Source: Streptomyces sp. Tu 3180
GTDB lineage: Bacteria; Actinomycetota; Actinomycetes; Streptomycetales; Streptomycetaceae
NCBI RefSeq assembly: GCF_009852415.1
Contig: NZ_WOXS01000002.1
Span: forward strand, 5,806,001 to 5,870,000
Length of the DNA: 64,000 nucleotides
Direction: 5' to 3'
Shown: positions 37,644 to 45,774 of the stretch, piece after piece
Layout: each line of letters opens with the position of its first letter
Numbering within the stretch: the first letter of the stretch is position 1
Made by a program: the position numbers and the translations under genes
The notes under the pieces: model-generated
The model's database searches: none
Seen by the model: the letters and a program-made list of their open reading frames with translations, nothing else
Told to the model about the DNA's origin: nothing

Positions 37644-38225
37644 ATGGGACACCGTGAGGATCTGCTCGAGGGCGCGAAACGCTGCCTGCTCGCCAAGGGG
37701 TTCGTGCGCACGACGGCGCGTGACATCGTCAAGGAGTCGGGGACCAACCTGGCGTCCATCGGCTACCACTACGGCTCCAAGGACGCGCTGCTCGCGCAGG
37801 CCTACGTCTCGCTGGTCGAGGGGATGGGCGACGCCTTCGAGGGCGGCGGGAGCGCGGACGACACCGAACCCGGTTCCCTCGAGCGGTTCGAGTGGGTGTG
37901 GTCGAACATCATCGGCACCATGAAGGAGCCCGGCTCGGTGTGGCGGCTCAGCATGGAGGTCCTCGCCCTCGGCGACCGGCTCCCGGAGGTGCGGGACCAC
38001 CTGGCGGCGGCCCAGCGTGAGGCCGGGCGGGGACTGGTCCCGCTGCTGATGGGCGGCCGCGAGGAGGACGTCTCCGACGAGACCGCGGACACCCTCGGCA
38101 TGTTCTACGTGACCCTGATGACCGGGCTCATCGCCCAGTGGACCTTCGACCCGCGCACCGCCCCCGAGGCCGGGCAGCTGACCGCCGGGCTGCGCCGGGT
38201 CGTCGAGGCCGCCGCCCGGAGGTGA
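37644..38225 (+). CDS. TetR/AcrR-family transcriptional regulator
   Basis: A 193-aa protein. The N-terminal helix-turn-helix LLEGAKRCLLAKGFVRTTARDIVKESGTNLASIGYHYGSKDALLAQAY is canonical, and the C-terminal ligand domain has no specific signature. It is divergent from the DHA2 exporter, the standard layout for an efflux repressor released by the pump substrate (inference). TAGGGT lies 6 bp before the ATG and could be a -10 box. Confidence 0.9.
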   Translation: MGHREDLLEGAKRCLLAKGFVRTTARDIVKESGTNLASIGYHYGSKDALLAQAYVSLVEGMGDAFEGGGSADDTEPGSLERFEWVWSNIIGTMKEPGSVWRLSMEVLALGDRLPEVRDHLAAAQREAGRGLVPLLMGGREEDVSDETADTLGMFYVTLMTGLIAQWTFDPRTAPEAGQLTAGLRRVVEAAARR

Positions 38226-38381
38226 TCCGCCCCTCGCGCACCTCGACCACCCGGTCCGCGGCGGGCCGCACGACCGCGCGGCCGTGGCGGAGGAGGAGGT
38301 GGCCGTGGCCCGGCTCGTCCTGGAGGCCGGCGGGCGGGAACCCGGGCACGGCGACCGGCCGCGGCGCCGCCTCGCGGCGCG

Positions 38382-39584
38382 TCAGAGGCGCGCGCCCTTC
38401 AGGGCCATGTGCAGCAGCAGGCGGTCCTCGCCGTCGTCCAGGTCCAGCCCCGTGAGCTGCTCCACCCGGGACAGGCGGTAGTACAGGGTCTGGCGGTGGA
38501 TGCCCAGCTCGGCGGCCGTGCGGCCGGCCTGGCCCGCGCGGTCGAGGTAGACCTCGGTGGTCCGCGCGAGCTCGCGGTGGGCGGGGGAGAGCAGCACCCC
38601 CACCACGGGATCGCGGACGGCCGACGGCGGCAGCGCGGTCAGCAGGCGGAAGGGTCCGATGGACGCCCATTCGGCGACCGGGCCGAGCCGTGGCTCGGCG
38701 AGCGCCGCCCGGGCCGCCGCCGACGCCTCCGACCAGGCGGCGCCCAGCTCCGCGAGCCCGGTGCGCGGGGCGGCGATCCCCGCGGCGGGCGCCGGGGGCC
38801 GCGCGGACCGTCCGGCGGGCCGCGTCCCGTCCGCCTTCTCCAGCAGCCGTCCCGCCGCCGACCTCGCCGGTGTCAGCACGTCCGTCGAGCGCAGCCGGAC
38901 CAGCAGCGCCAGGGACCGGGCCGTCGCCCCCCACGGCAGCGCGCACAGCGCCTCCGCCCCCGGCACGGTGCGGACCGAGGGCGCGTCCTCGGGGTCGGAG
39001 GAGGGCCACGGGGCGACGCAGACCACCGTGTGCGGGCCGTCGGCGCGGGTGCCGAGGGCGGTGCGCAGCTCGGCGACCGCCATCTCCCGCTGCCAGTCCC
39101 GCTCGGCGGTGAGCACCGCCCGCAGTTCGCGGGAGAGGTCGGCGCCGTGCTGGGCCTCGTCCGCGAGCAGCGCGCCGATCCGGGCCGTGACCCGCATGGC
39201 CGCCTCCAGCTGCCGCTCGGTGGGCCCCGGTTCGTCCTCCAGCAGCCAGACGTACCCGAGGACGACTCCCCGATGGCGCGCCGGCAGGCAGATGCGCCCC
39301 CGGTGCACACCCGCCTCCGGGGTGCGCGGGATCCGGACCGGACCGGTCGCCCGCGTGATGCCGAAGCCCTCGAACCAGGCGCGGACGGCGGCCGTCGAGC
39401 GGCGGGTCAGGATCGAGCGGGTGCGCACCGGGTCCAGCGCGGACGGATCGAGGTCGCCCTCGCTGTCGTACGCGCCGAAGGCGATCAGCTCGAAGTCCCG
39501 GTTCTCCAGCGTCGCCGGAGCGCCGAGCAGCTCCGAGATCTCGTCCACCAGCTCCTGGTAGTCGCCCCTGTGTTCCGACGTCAC
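38382..39584 (-). CDS. PucR-type helix-turn-helix regulator, probable activator of proline catabolism
   Basis: A 400-aa protein. A GAF-like sensory N-terminus (DEISELLGAPATLENRDFELIAFGAYDSEGD...) is followed by a poorly conserved middle and a C-terminal PucR helix-turn-helix (TTEVYLDRAGQAGRTAAELGIHRQTLYYRLSRVEQLTGLDLDDGEDRLLLHMAL). The start is GTG 39584 with GGGGGAGA upstream; an in-frame ATG at 39683 would cover the divergent promoter region. It faces putB-pruA across 188 bp, which suggests it controls proline use. That link is inferred from position only. Confidence 0.82.
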   Translation of the reverse strand: MTSEHRGDYQELVDEISELLGAPATLENRDFELIAFGAYDSEGDLDPSALDPVRTRSILTRRSTAAVRAWFEGFGITRATGPVRIPRTPEAGVHRGRICLPARHRGVVLGYVWLLEDEPGPTERQLEAAMRVTARIGALLADEAQHGADLSRELRAVLTAERDWQREMAVAELRTALGTRADGPHTVVCVAPWPSSDPEDAPSVRTVPGAEALCALPWGATARSLALLVRLRSTDVLTPARSAAGRLLEKADGTRPAGRSARPPAPAAGIAAPRTGLAELGAAWSEASAAARAALAEPRLGPVAEWASIGPFRLLTALPPSAVRDPVVGVLLSPAHRELARTTEVYLDRAGQAGRTAAELGIHRQTLYYRLSRVEQLTGLDLDDGEDRLLLHMALKGARL

Positions 39585-39772
39585 CCGGGCATTCTCCCCC
39601 AAAGTCCCGGAGCCTTCATACATCTGTATGAGATCTGCCGCACGGATGCGTGACAGCTGTCGATGGCCGACGATCGGAGTCATCCTTAGGTTTCACGGTG
39701 GTTCTCCGTGCCGTCCCCGAAAAGCCAGATCCCGGGGCGCGGCCCCTGTTGCTTTGTAAGTGGAGGTGCCCC

Positions 39773-40699
39773 GTGCTGGGTCCCGTGATTCTCGCCGCGT
39801 CGCGCAGCGACCGGATGCGACGCCTGGTCTCGGCGGCTCCCGTGACCAAACAGGTCGTCGACCGCTTCATCCCCGGCGAGACCGTCGACGAGATCCTGCC
39901 GATCGTCCGCGAACTCACCGGACGGGGCCTGGAGCTGACGATGGACGTCGTCGGCGAGGACATCACCACCCCCGCCCAGGCCGAGGCCGCCCGGGACGCC
40001 TATCTGGAGCTGATCGGCCGGCTGGGGCCGCTGGAGCTCGGCACCCGCGCGGAGATGTCCGTCAAGCTGTCGATGTTCGGCCAGGCGCTGGAGGGCGGCC
40101 ACGAGCTGGCCCTGAAGAACGTCCGCCCGGTCGTCGAGGCCGCCGCCGGGATCGGCACCACGGTCACCCTGGACGCCGAGGACCACACCACCCTCGACTC
40201 GATGTTCGCCATCCACGAGGAGCTGCGCCAGGACTTCCCGCAGACCGGCTGCGTCATCCAGGCCTACCTCTTCCGCACGGAGGAGGACGCGCGCCGCCTC
40301 GCCGCGAACGGCAGCCGGGTACGGTTGGTGAAGGGCGCCTACAAGGAGCCCGCCGAGGTCGCCTACCAGCAGAAGCACGAGATCGACAAGGCGTACGTGC
40401 GCATCCTGCGGACGCTGATGGAGGGCGAGGGCTACCCGATGATCGGGTCCCACGACCCGCGCCTGATCTCCATCGCCCAGGAGCTCGCCCACCGCGCCGG
40501 GCGAAAGCTCGACGAGTACGAGTTCCAGATGCTGTACGGCATCCGCGGCGACGAGCACCTGCGGCTGGCCGCCGAGGGCCACCGCATGCGCGTCTACACG
40601 GCCTACGGCACCGACTGGTACGGCTACTTCATGCGCCGTCTGGCGGAGAAGCCGGCGAACCTGCGCTTCTTCGTCCGCTCGATGGTCACCAAGGGCTGA
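39773..40699 (+). CDS. putB: proline dehydrogenase
   Basis: A 308-aa monofunctional PutA-like barrel that oxidises L-proline to pyrroline-5-carboxylate with FAD. The conserved segments are FIPGETVDEILP, MSVKLSMFGQALE, VTLDAEDHTTLDSM (FAD contact), RVRLVKGAYKEP, IGSHDPRLI and YEFQMLYGIRGDEHLRLA, with the substrate-binding Arg pair in YFMRRLAEKPANL. GTG 39773 is preceded by GGAGG. pruA follows 51 bp later. Confidence 0.95.
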   Translation: MLGPVILAASRSDRMRRLVSAAPVTKQVVDRFIPGETVDEILPIVRELTGRGLELTMDVVGEDITTPAQAEAARDAYLELIGRLGPLELGTRAEMSVKLSMFGQALEGGHELALKNVRPVVEAAAGIGTTVTLDAEDHTTLDSMFAIHEELRQDFPQTGCVIQAYLFRTEEDARRLAANGSRVRLVKGAYKEPAEVAYQQKHEIDKAYVRILRTLMEGEGYPMIGSHDPRLISIAQELAHRAGRKLDEYEFQMLYGIRGDEHLRLAAEGHRMRVYTAYGTDWYGYFMRRLAEKPANLRFFVRSMVTKG

Positions 40700-40750
40700 G
40701 CCGCCCGCGCCACGCTCGCAAGACCGCTCACGACAAGGAGTTCGCACACC

Positions 40751-42382
40751 ATGGACGCTGTGACCCAGGTCCCCACCCCCGTCAACGAGCCGGTGCACGG
40801 CTACGCTCCGGGCTCGCCCGAGCGCGCCCGTCTGGAGGCCAAGCTCAGGGAGCTGGCCGACAACCCGATCGACCTGCCCTGCACCATCGGCGGCGAGAAG
40901 CGGATGGGCGGCGGCGAGCGCTTCGACGTCGTGCAGCCGCACAACCACAAGGCCCGCCTGGGCACGTACGCCAACGCCACACGGCAGGACGCCCAGGACG
41001 CCATCGACGCCGCCCTCGCCGCGGCCCCGGCCTGGCGCGCGATGTCCTTCGACGACCGCGCGGCGATCATCCTGCGCGCCGCCGAGCTGCTGTCCGGCCC
41101 CTGGCGCGAGACCATGGCCGCCTCCACCATGCTGGGCCAGTCCAAGACCGCCCAGCAGGCCGAGATCGACACCCCCTGCGAGCTGGTCGACTTCTGGCGG
41201 TTCAACGTCTCCTACGCCCGCAGGATCCTGGCCGAGCAGCCCCCGGCCAACTCCCCGGGCGTCTGGAACCGCCTGGACCACCGCCCGCTGGAGGGCTTCG
41301 TCTACGCGATCACGCCGTTCAACTTCACGGCCATCGCCGCCAACCTGCCCACCGCCCCCGCCCTGATGGGCAACGTGGTGGTCTGGAAGCCGTCCCCGAC
41401 GCAGACCCACGCCGCCGTGCTGATGATGCGGCTGCTGGAGGAGGCGGGCCTGCCCAAGGGCGTCATCAACCTCGTCACCGGCGACGGCATCGAGGTCTCC
41501 GAGGTCGCGCTGGCCCACCGGGACCTCGCCGGCATCCACTTCACCGGCTCGACCAAGACCTTCCAGTACCTGTGGAAGACGGTCGGCAACAACATCGAGA
41601 AGTACCGCACCTACCCGCGCCTGGTCGGCGAGACCGGCGGCAAGGACTTCCTGGTCGCCCACCCGTCGGCCGACCGCGCCGTCCTCAAGACCGCCCTGAC
41701 CCGCGGTGCCTTCGAGTACCAGGGCCAGAAGTGCAGCGCCACCTCGCGCGCGTACATCCCGGCGTCGATCTGGAACGACGGTTTCAAGGAGGAGTTCGCC
41801 GCCGAGGTCGACGCCCTCGCCATGGGCGACGTCACCGACCTGTCGAACTTCATCGGCGCCGTCATCGACGAGCGCGCCTTCGCCAAGAACAAGGCCGCCA
41901 TCGACCGCGCCGAGGAGGACGAGACCTGCACGATCGTCGCCGGCGGCTCCTACGACGACTCGGTCGGCTACTTCGTCCGCCCGACCGTCATCGAGTGCAC
42001 CGACCCGGAGAACGAGGTCTTCCGCACCGAGTACTTCGGCCCGATCCTCGCGGTGTACGTCTACGAGGACGACAAGTACGACGAGATGCTGACCCAGATG
42101 GAGTCCGTCTCCGACTACGCCCTGACCGGCTCGGTCATCGCGAACGACCGTGCGGCGGCGGCGTACACGATGGAGAAGCTGCGCTACGCGGCCGGCAACT
42201 TCTACATCAACGACAAGTCGACCGGCGCCGTCGTCGGCCAGCAGCCCTTCGGCGGCGGCCGTGCCTCCGGCACCAACGACAAGGCCGGCGCCCCGCAGAA
42301 CCTGATGCGCTGGACCCTGACCCGCGCGATCAAGGAGACGCTGGTCCCGCCGACCGACTACACGTACCCGCACATGGGCTGA
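40751..42382 (+). CDS. pruA: L-glutamate gamma-semialdehyde (1-pyrroline-5-carboxylate) dehydrogenase
   Basis: A 543-aa NAD+-dependent aldehyde dehydrogenase that turns glutamate semialdehyde into glutamate, completing proline degradation begun by putB. The cofactor loop is IHFTGSTKTFQYLWK, the catalytic Glu sits in LVGETGGKDFLV and the catalytic Cys (about 328) in YQGQKCSATSRAY. AAGGAG lies 9 nt before ATG 40751. Also called rocA. A 22-bp-arm terminator follows. Confidence 0.95.
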   Translation: MDAVTQVPTPVNEPVHGYAPGSPERARLEAKLRELADNPIDLPCTIGGEKRMGGGERFDVVQPHNHKARLGTYANATRQDAQDAIDAALAAAPAWRAMSFDDRAAIILRAAELLSGPWRETMAASTMLGQSKTAQQAEIDTPCELVDFWRFNVSYARRILAEQPPANSPGVWNRLDHRPLEGFVYAITPFNFTAIAANLPTAPALMGNVVVWKPSPTQTHAAVLMMRLLEEAGLPKGVINLVTGDGIEVSEVALAHRDLAGIHFTGSTKTFQYLWKTVGNNIEKYRTYPRLVGETGGKDFLVAHPSADRAVLKTALTRGAFEYQGQKCSATSRAYIPASIWNDGFKEEFAAEVDALAMGDVTDLSNFIGAVIDERAFAKNKAAIDRAEEDETCTIVAGGSYDDSVGYFVRPTVIECTDPENEVFRTEYFGPILAVYVYEDDKYDEMLTQMESVSDYALTGSVIANDRAAAAYTMEKLRYAAGNFYINDKSTGAVVGQQPFGGGRASGTNDKAGAPQNLMRWTLTRAIKETLVPPTDYTYPHMG

Positions 42383-42474
42383 CGCCCACCCGATCCCGGA
42401 CGGGCCAGGTCTCCCCCCCGACCTGGCCCGTCCGCCTGTCCGCCCGGCGACGGCGTCCGCCGGTTCCCGGACCC

Positions 42475-42521
42475 AGGGGCCTTCTGACGGATCTCCCGCG
42501 GAGATCCGTCAGAAGGCCCCT
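42475..42521. terminator. perfect 22-bp-arm terminator
   Basis: The arms at 42475-42496 and 42500-42521 are exact inverted complements with a 3-nt loop. The distal arm covers part of the stop codon (42520-42522) of the convergent DUF5988 gene, so the hairpin is both terminator and coding sequence end. Confidence 0.85.
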
Positions 42522-42726
42522 AGCCGGGCATCTCCGTCCGCTCCCACCACTCGTACACCTGCAGGCTGCCCTCCGGGGTGTCCGCCCGGCGGTCGGTGGG
42601 CCTGAAGTGCTCGTAGCCGTTGCGCAGCTCGATCTTCAGGTCCTCCCCGGGTGTCGTGATCGGGACGATCCGCTCGGGCAGGTCCTGCGGGCCGCCCTCG
42701 AGAAGTGCCTTGGCCGTGTCGTTCAT
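42520..42726 (-). CDS. DUF5988-like small protein
   Basis: A 68-aa protein: MNDTAKALLEGGPQDLPERIVPITTP, LKIELRNGYEHFRPTDR and VYEWWERTEMPG. I associate these blocks with DUF5988, small proteins common in Streptomyces and often found near biosynthetic genes; their function is not known. The start at 42726 has GGTGAGG very close upstream; a longer start at 42762 is possible. It converges with pruA. Confidence 0.7.
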   Translation of the reverse strand: MNDTAKALLEGGPQDLPERIVPITTPGEDLKIELRNGYEHFRPTDRRADTPEGSLQVYEWWERTEMPG

Positions 42727-43119
42727 GACCTCACCGTTCCCTCGGCCGGAACCCGGTGCCACACGCCGTGCGGAGGATCAGTCGGGTGGACGACCGGGAG
42801 CCGGACGGCCGCCGTCCGCGCCTTGCCCGCGTCCTCGTCCTCGTCCTCGTCCGGGAACCGTGCGCGCGTGCGGAACCGCAGGCCGGCGCCGTGTGACGCA
42901 CTCCGCCGTCTCAGATAGTAGGAAGTCCGAGTAATTGTGGAGACAGGGCCGCGGTCCTCCCTTAGTTTTGTAGGAGCCGAACGTCTCGCTCGATCAAGCG
43001 AACGGCGGTCGTGAGCCGGGCCCCGTGCAGGCAACCCCTGCGGCCCCCGCTCCCCGCCCCAACCGGCGTCTCGTCACCCTCTTCCCGCACTCCAGGCATG
43101 TCGAAGGAGTCGATGCCCC
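42727..43119. other. region between the DUF5988 gene and a small ORF, no firm gene
   Basis: A minus-strand frame runs from 43034 to 42723 and ends in an ATGA overlap with the DUF5988 start. It begins only at TTG and contains a run of four Asp-Glu/Asp pairs (from GTCCTC-type repeats near 42835-42855). It could be a co-translated small gene, but I cannot find a good start. The stretch 42900-42985 is less GC-rich and may hold promoters for either direction. Confidence 0.35.
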
Positions 43120-43248
43120 ATGTCCGAGACGACCGTCCGCCGCGTCCGCCGCACCTCCCGTGCGAGCGAGTCCGACCGCCGCAACGCCGCCGCCGCTCTC
43201 CAGCGCGCCCTCGACCGCCGGGACAACGGCGGGTCCACCGGTCACTGA
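43120..43248 (+). CDS. small Arg/Ser-rich protein ahead of leuB
   Basis: A 42-residue ORF beginning MSETTVRRVRRTSRASES and ending in DNGGSTGH, with AAGGAG 10 nt upstream. It has high third-position GC, a basic first half and an Ala-rich helix (RRNAAAALQRALDRR). leuB starts 69 bp later. Its size makes it uncertain; no function is recognised. Confidence 0.5.
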   Translation: MSETTVRRVRRTSRASESDRRNAAAALQRALDRRDNGGSTGH

Positions 43249-43317
43249 TCGACCGTGCGGGTGTCCGCATCCCGGACCGGGTGTGTCAGAGCATGGGACG
43301 AGGAGTAGGGTGCCCGC

Positions 43318-44361
43318 ATGTCTCGCAGCATCAATCTCGCAGTGATCCCCGGTGACGGCATCGGCCAGGAGGTCGTGGCCGAAGGCCTGAAGGTCCTCTC
43401 CGCCGTCCTTCCGCAGGATGTGAAGCTGGAGACCAAGGAGTACGACTTCGGCGCCAGGCGCTACCACGCCACCGGTGAGACCCTCACCGACGCCGACCTC
43501 GACGAGCTCAAGCAGCACGACGCCATCCTGCTCGGCGCCATCGGGGACCCCAGCGTCCCCTCCGGCGTCCTCGAGCGCGGTTTCCTGCTCAAGCTCCGCT
43601 TCGCCTTCGACCACCACGTCAACCTGCGGCCGAGCAAGCTCCTGCCCGGGGTGGCCACCCCGCTCGCCGGACAGCCGGAGATCGACTTCGTCGTGGTCCG
43701 CGAGGGCACCGAGGGCCCGTACACCGGCAACGGCGGCACCATCCGCAAGGGCACGCCGCACGAGGTCGCCACCGAGGTGTCCGTGAACACGGCCTTCGGC
43801 GTCGAGCGCGTGGTCCGCGACGCCTTCGCCCGCGCCCAGGCCCGCCCGCGCAAGAAGCTCACGCTGGTCCACAAGAACAACGTGCTGACCTTCGCCGGCC
43901 ACCTGTGGACGAACATCTTCAACAAGGTGGCCGAGGAGTACCCCGAGGTCACCACCGACTACATCCACGTCGACGCCGCGACCATCTACCTGGTCACCCA
44001 GCCCGAGCGGTTCGACGTCATCGTCACCGACAACCTCTTCGGCGACATCATCACCGACCTCGCCGCGGCCGTCTCCGGCGGCATCGGCGTCGCGGCGAGC
44101 GGGAACATCAACCCCACCGGCGCGTTCCCGTCCATGTTCGAGCCCGTGCACGGCTCGGCCCCGGACATCGCCGGCCAGGGCAAGGCCGACCCCAGCGCCA
44201 CGGTCCTGTCCGTCGCCCTCCTCCTGCGCCACCTCGGCCACGACGCCGAGGCGGCCCGCATCGAGGACGCCGTCTCCGCCGACCTCGCGGAACGCGGCGG
44301 CCTGCCCGCCCGCAGCACCTCGCAGATCGGCGACGCGCTCGCCGCACGAGTAGCCGGCTGA
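43318..44361 (+). CDS. leuB: 3-isopropylmalate dehydrogenase
   Basis: A 347-aa NAD+-dependent decarboxylating dehydrogenase that makes 2-oxo-isocaproate for leucine. The N-terminus is NLAVIPGDGIGQEVVAEGLKVL. Substrate residues occur in VVREGTEGPYTGNGG, and VHKNNVLTFAGHLW carries the Lys and Asn of the active site. DNLFGDIITDLAAAVSGGIGVAASGNINP holds the metal-binding Asp residues, and FEPVHGSAPDIAGQGKADPSA is the NAD loop. GAGGAG lies before ATG 43318. Confidence 0.95.
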   Translation: MSRSINLAVIPGDGIGQEVVAEGLKVLSAVLPQDVKLETKEYDFGARRYHATGETLTDADLDELKQHDAILLGAIGDPSVPSGVLERGFLLKLRFAFDHHVNLRPSKLLPGVATPLAGQPEIDFVVVREGTEGPYTGNGGTIRKGTPHEVATEVSVNTAFGVERVVRDAFARAQARPRKKLTLVHKNNVLTFAGHLWTNIFNKVAEEYPEVTTDYIHVDAATIYLVTQPERFDVIVTDNLFGDIITDLAAAVSGGIGVAASGNINPTGAFPSMFEPVHGSAPDIAGQGKADPSATVLSVALLLRHLGHDAEAARIEDAVSADLAERGGLPARSTSQIGDALAARVAG

Positions 44362-44386
44362 CCCGGCGCGCCGCCTCGACACCCCC

Positions 44387-44421
44387 GAAGCCGCCGGGCC
44401 GCATCCGCACCCGGCGGCTTC
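44387..44421 (+). terminator. hairpin after leuB
   Basis: GAAGCCGCCGGG (44387-44398) and CCCGGCGGCTTC (44410-44421) are perfect complements around an 11-nt loop, 25 bp after the leuB stop. Confidence 0.7.
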
Positions 44422-44496
44422 CGCATGTCCCCGCCGGGTGCCACCATCGACCACCGGGCCGCATCCACCCCGTTCCTTCCGCCGCCGTCCCCGGGC

Positions 44497-44502
44497 GATA
44501 AT
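44497..44502 (+). promoter_or_regulatory. possible -10 box for ilvE
   Basis: GATAAT is close to the TANNNT consensus and would place the transcript start near 44510. No good -35 is seen at the usual distance. Confidence 0.3.
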
Positions 44503-44520
44503 CGGACACGGAGCCGCGGA

Positions 44521-44598
44521 ATGAGGGAATGCTCGGACGTCCCAGCACTGGCCAACGGCCGTACGGGCGTGTGCGCGGCCCGTCACTACAACCGGTGA
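44521..44598 (+). CDS. possible 25-codon upstream ORF of ilvE
   Basis: The ATG at 44521 has GGAG 7 nt upstream. The frame encodes MRECSDVPALANGRTGVCAA and ends RHYNR at a TGA whose bases abut the ilvE ribosome site (GAAGGA). The arrangement would couple its translation to ilvE, which starts 13 bp later. There is no run of branched-chain codons and no hairpin, so this is not a classical attenuator. It may be chance. Confidence 0.3.
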   Translation: MRECSDVPALANGRTGVCAARHYNR

Positions 44599-44611
44599 AG
44601 GACAACCACTC

Positions 44612-45700
44612 ATGACGACGCCCACGATCGAGCTCAAGCCCTCCGCCCACCCGCTTTCGGACGCGGAGCGCGAGGCGATCCTGGCCAACCCCGGGTTCGG
44701 CCGCCACTTCACCGATCACATGGTGACGATCAAGTGGACCGAGGGTCGCGGTTGGCACGACGGCCAGCTCGTTCCGTACGCGCCGATCTCCCTCGACCCC
44801 GCCACCACCGTCCTGCACTACGCCCAGGAGATCTTCGAGGGCCTGAAGGCCTACCGCCGGCCCGACGGGTCCGTCGCCACCTTCCGCCCGGAGAAGAACG
44901 CCGAGCGCTTCCAGCGCTCCGCCCGCCGTCTCGCGATGCCCGAGCTGCCGGTCGAGACGTTCATCGAGGCGTGCGACGCCCTGGTCACGCAGGACAAGGC
45001 ATGGGTGCCGGCGCACGGCGGCGAGGAGTCCCTCTACCTGCGCCCGTTCATGATCGCGACCGAGGTCGGCCTGGGCGTCAAGCCCGCCAACGAGTACCTG
45101 TTCCTGGTCATCGCCTCCCCGGCCGGCGCCTACTTCCCCGGCGGCGTGAAGCCGGTCTCCATCTGGGTCTCCGAGGACCGCGTCCGCGCCGTCCCCGGCG
45201 GCATGGGCGACGCGAAGACGGGCGGCAACTACGCGGCCTCCCTGCTCGCCCAGGCCGAGGCCGCCGCCAAGGGCTGCGACCAGGTCTGCTACCTCGACGC
45301 CGTGGAGCACACCTGGGTCGAGGAGCTGGGCGGCATGAACCTGTACTTCGTGTACGGCGACAGGATCGTCACGCCCACCCTCAGCGGTTCCATCCTGGAG
45401 GGCGTCACCCGCGACTCCCTGCTGACCGTCGCCCGCGACCTCGGGTACGAGGCCGTCGAGGAGCGGGTCTCCGTCGAGCAGTGGCAGCGCGACTCCGAGA
45501 ACGGCAGCCTCACCGAGGTCTTCGCCTGCGGCACGGCCGCCGTCATCACCCCGGTCGGCACCGTCAAGCGGGCCGGCGCCGAGTGGCAGCAGAGCGGCGG
45601 CGAGCCCGGCGAGGTCACCATGCGCCTGCGCCGGGCCCTCCTCGACATCCAGCGCGGCACCGTCGAGGACAAGCACGGCTGGATGCACGAGCTGGGCTGA
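44612..45700 (+). CDS. ilvE: branched-chain amino acid aminotransferase
   Basis: A 362-aa fold-type IV PLP enzyme that carries out the last step of Val, Leu and Ile synthesis with glutamate. The Schiff-base Lys is in VPGGMGDAKTGGNYAASLLAQ. The C-terminal cofactor loop is VEELGGMNLYFVYGDRIVTPTLSGSILEGVTRDSLL, and EVFACGTAAVITPVG is the conserved end block. The length matches the eukaryote-like actinobacterial IlvE. GAAGGA lies about 10 nt before ATG 44612. A hairpin terminator follows. Confidence 0.95.
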   Translation: MTTPTIELKPSAHPLSDAEREAILANPGFGRHFTDHMVTIKWTEGRGWHDGQLVPYAPISLDPATTVLHYAQEIFEGLKAYRRPDGSVATFRPEKNAERFQRSARRLAMPELPVETFIEACDALVTQDKAWVPAHGGEESLYLRPFMIATEVGLGVKPANEYLFLVIASPAGAYFPGGVKPVSIWVSEDRVRAVPGGMGDAKTGGNYAASLLAQAEAAAKGCDQVCYLDAVEHTWVEELGGMNLYFVYGDRIVTPTLSGSILEGVTRDSLLTVARDLGYEAVEERVSVEQWQRDSENGSLTEVFACGTAAVITPVGTVKRAGAEWQQSGGEPGEVTMRLRRALLDIQRGTVEDKHGWMHELG

Positions 45701-45708
45701 CCGGCAGT

Positions 45709-45736
45709 CCCCGGCGCGGCCGCGGCCGCGCCGGGG
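45709..45736. terminator. hairpin after ilvE
   Basis: CCCCGGCGCGGCC (45709-45721) and GGCCGCGCCGGGG (45724-45736) are perfect complements with a 2-nt loop, between ilvE and the convergent permease gene. Confidence 0.75.
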
Positions 45737-45774
45737 GCCGTCGCCGCGGATCCTCCCGGGTCCCGGACCTGCGC

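Noticed and set aside
42835..42855. GTCCTC trinucleotide-type repeat as a possible repeat array
   Set aside because: Only a few units; explained as an Asp/Glu-rich codon run or chance.
42723..43034. Minus-strand frame with Asp/Glu run overlapping the DUF5988 start by ATGA
   Set aside because: Only a TTG start and no clear ribosome site at a usable start; kept as a possibility, not called as a gene.
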